From: an uncultured Alphaproteobacteria bacterium
GTDB lineage: Bacteria; Pseudomonadota; Alphaproteobacteria; HIMB59; GCA-002718135
Direction: 5' to 3'
Length of the DNA: 24,768 nt
NCBI GenBank assembly: GCA_902619055.1
Contig: CACNCW010000011.1
Location: forward strand, 1 to 24,768
A program made the translations under genes and the position numbers. This document shows, one piece after another, positions 24,181 through 24,768 of the stretch. Below the pieces are notes generated by a model. It searched no databases and was not told the DNA's origin. It saw only the letters and a program-made list of their open reading frames with translations. How positions within the stretch are numbered: position 1 is the stretch's first letter; every line of letters begins with the position of its first letter.

Positions 24181-24768
24181 CTAATTATTATTTTTCTCAT
24201 TATCATGTTGATGATTAACAACATCAACCAAAATAGCTATAACTAGATTCAAAATTGTTATTGAGCAAATAGAGATGAAGGAAAAAAAATAAATCCAGGA
24301 CCACCAATATATTGCTTGCATAGGTAGCATAACATTTTCCCAGCTAGATAAAGTTAAGACTTGAAATAGGGTGATTAGAGAAATTCCTAAATCAGCCCAT
24401 CTTTCTGGATCATCTTTTCCAAATAAAATAGAGCCCATTGTTGCATAAATATAGAGTATAATAAATAGAAGCAGACTAACAAAAAAAACTCTTTTGATAG
24501 AGGCAAGAATAGCTTCTATAATTTTTTTTAATTCCGGAATCACTGATATTAAACGTAATACTCTAAATATACGAAGAAGACGTAAGACTAAGAAGCTAGA
24601 ATTGTTTGGAATTGGAATGAGTGAAATTGCTACAATGATTGTATCAAATACATTCCAACCATCTTTGAGAAAATTTTTCTTTTCTTTTTCACCAATAAAA
24701 CGAATAAGTATTTCAATAACAAAGAAAACAGTAATCGCATAATCAAGTAAATGAATAGTATTTAAAAA
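24181..24768 (-). CDS. Voltage-gated cation channel (NaChBac/ion-transport family), N-terminus beyond the window
   Basis: The minus-strand frame stays open from the right edge to the stop at 24181 and encodes 195 residues. It enters in S2 (LLDYAITVFFVIEILIRFIG) and passes S3 (NVFDTIIVAISL). S4 has arginines at every third position (LRLLRIFRVLRL), the voltage sensor. S5, a pore helix and S6 (FISICSITILNLVIAILVDVV) follow. One such protein would assemble as a tetramer in the inner membrane. The pore loop TLFQVLTLSSWENVM aligns with the bacterial sodium-channel filter TLESWS, but the filter glutamate is serine and a glutamate follows the tryptophan. The short Asn/His/Glu-rich tail (NHQHDNEKNNN) is much shorter than the coiled-coil tail of NaChBac. 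A GTG at 24543 is inside S4-S5 and is not the start. Confidence 0.9.
   Translation of the reverse strand, partial: FLNTIHLLDYAITVFFVIEILIRFIGEKEKKNFLKDGWNVFDTIIVAISLIPIPNNSSFLVLRLLRIFRVLRLISVIPELKKIIEAILASIKRVFFVSLLLFIILYIYATMGSILFGKDDPERWADLGISLITLFQVLTLSSWENVMLPMQAIYWWSWIYFFSFISICSITILNLVIAILVDVVNHQHDNEKNNN

Noticed and set aside
24494..24742. Plus-strand ORF of 82 residues at the right end
   Set aside because: It is antisense to the clear S2-S5 coding sequence of the channel and has no family features.

Overview
This window is AT-rich and gene-dense, with very short intergenic gaps, many ATGA/TAATG-type start-stop overlaps, lysine- and isoleucine-rich proteins and no tRNA or rRNA gene. 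It looks like a streamlined marine alphaproteobacterium (SAR11-like, AEGEAN-169/HIMB59-like or similar). That placement rests on composition and gene content only; no marker gene is present.

Region 1 (1-3037). At the left edge the C-terminal [2Fe-2S] (BFD-like) part of an opine/D-amino-acid dehydrogenase alpha subunit lies on the minus strand. It abuts, head to head, the C-terminal piece of a DAO-family FAD oxidoreductase on the plus strand. Both lack their N-termini at the same point (about 305), so an inversion or an assembly/amplification chimera lies there. A DHDPS/NAL-family aldolase-like gene and a dihydropyrimidinase/D-hydantoinase-like gene follow on the plus strand.

Region 2 (3040-10730). 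There are two ATP-dependent hydantoinase/oxoprolinase systems. One is a 1267-residue HyuA-HyuB fusion on the minus strand. The other is a split hyuA-hyuB pair on the plus strand. They diverge from a 117-bp AT-rich gap.

Region 3 (10742-18996). A DppBCDF-type ABC importer is followed by a NicX/aminopeptidase-T-like metalloenzyme and the family-5 periplasmic binding protein. The binding protein has its own strong ribosome binding site and a 3' hairpin. A creatininase-family amidohydrolase and a proline-racemase/4-hydroxyproline-epimerase-family protein come next. Together with the left end, this reads as an uptake-and-catabolism island for small cyclic amides, imino acids or peptides (hydantoin, oxoproline, creatinine or hydroxyproline type). 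The exact substrate cannot be read from the sequence. The [2Fe-2S]/DAO dehydrogenase, DapA-like and epimerase genes together match the known bacterial trans-4-hydroxyproline route.

Region 4 (19005-20696). The nickel-chaperone genes ureE, ureF and ureG are present, but no urease structural gene and no ureD lies in the window.

Region 5 (20697-24768). This region holds small unknown genes, an alginate-lyase-fold-like exported protein, a four-helix membrane protein and a partial voltage-gated cation channel with an unusual selectivity filter. Two direct repeats of about 120 bp lie upstream of the 94-residue gene and of the alginate-lyase-like gene. Each carries an identical 30-bp core with an EcfG-like GAAC-N16-CGTT arrangement and a downstream sigma-70-like promoter. 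The 85-residue minus-strand gene has an intrinsic-terminator-like hairpin directly before its ribosome binding site, suggesting an attenuated leader.
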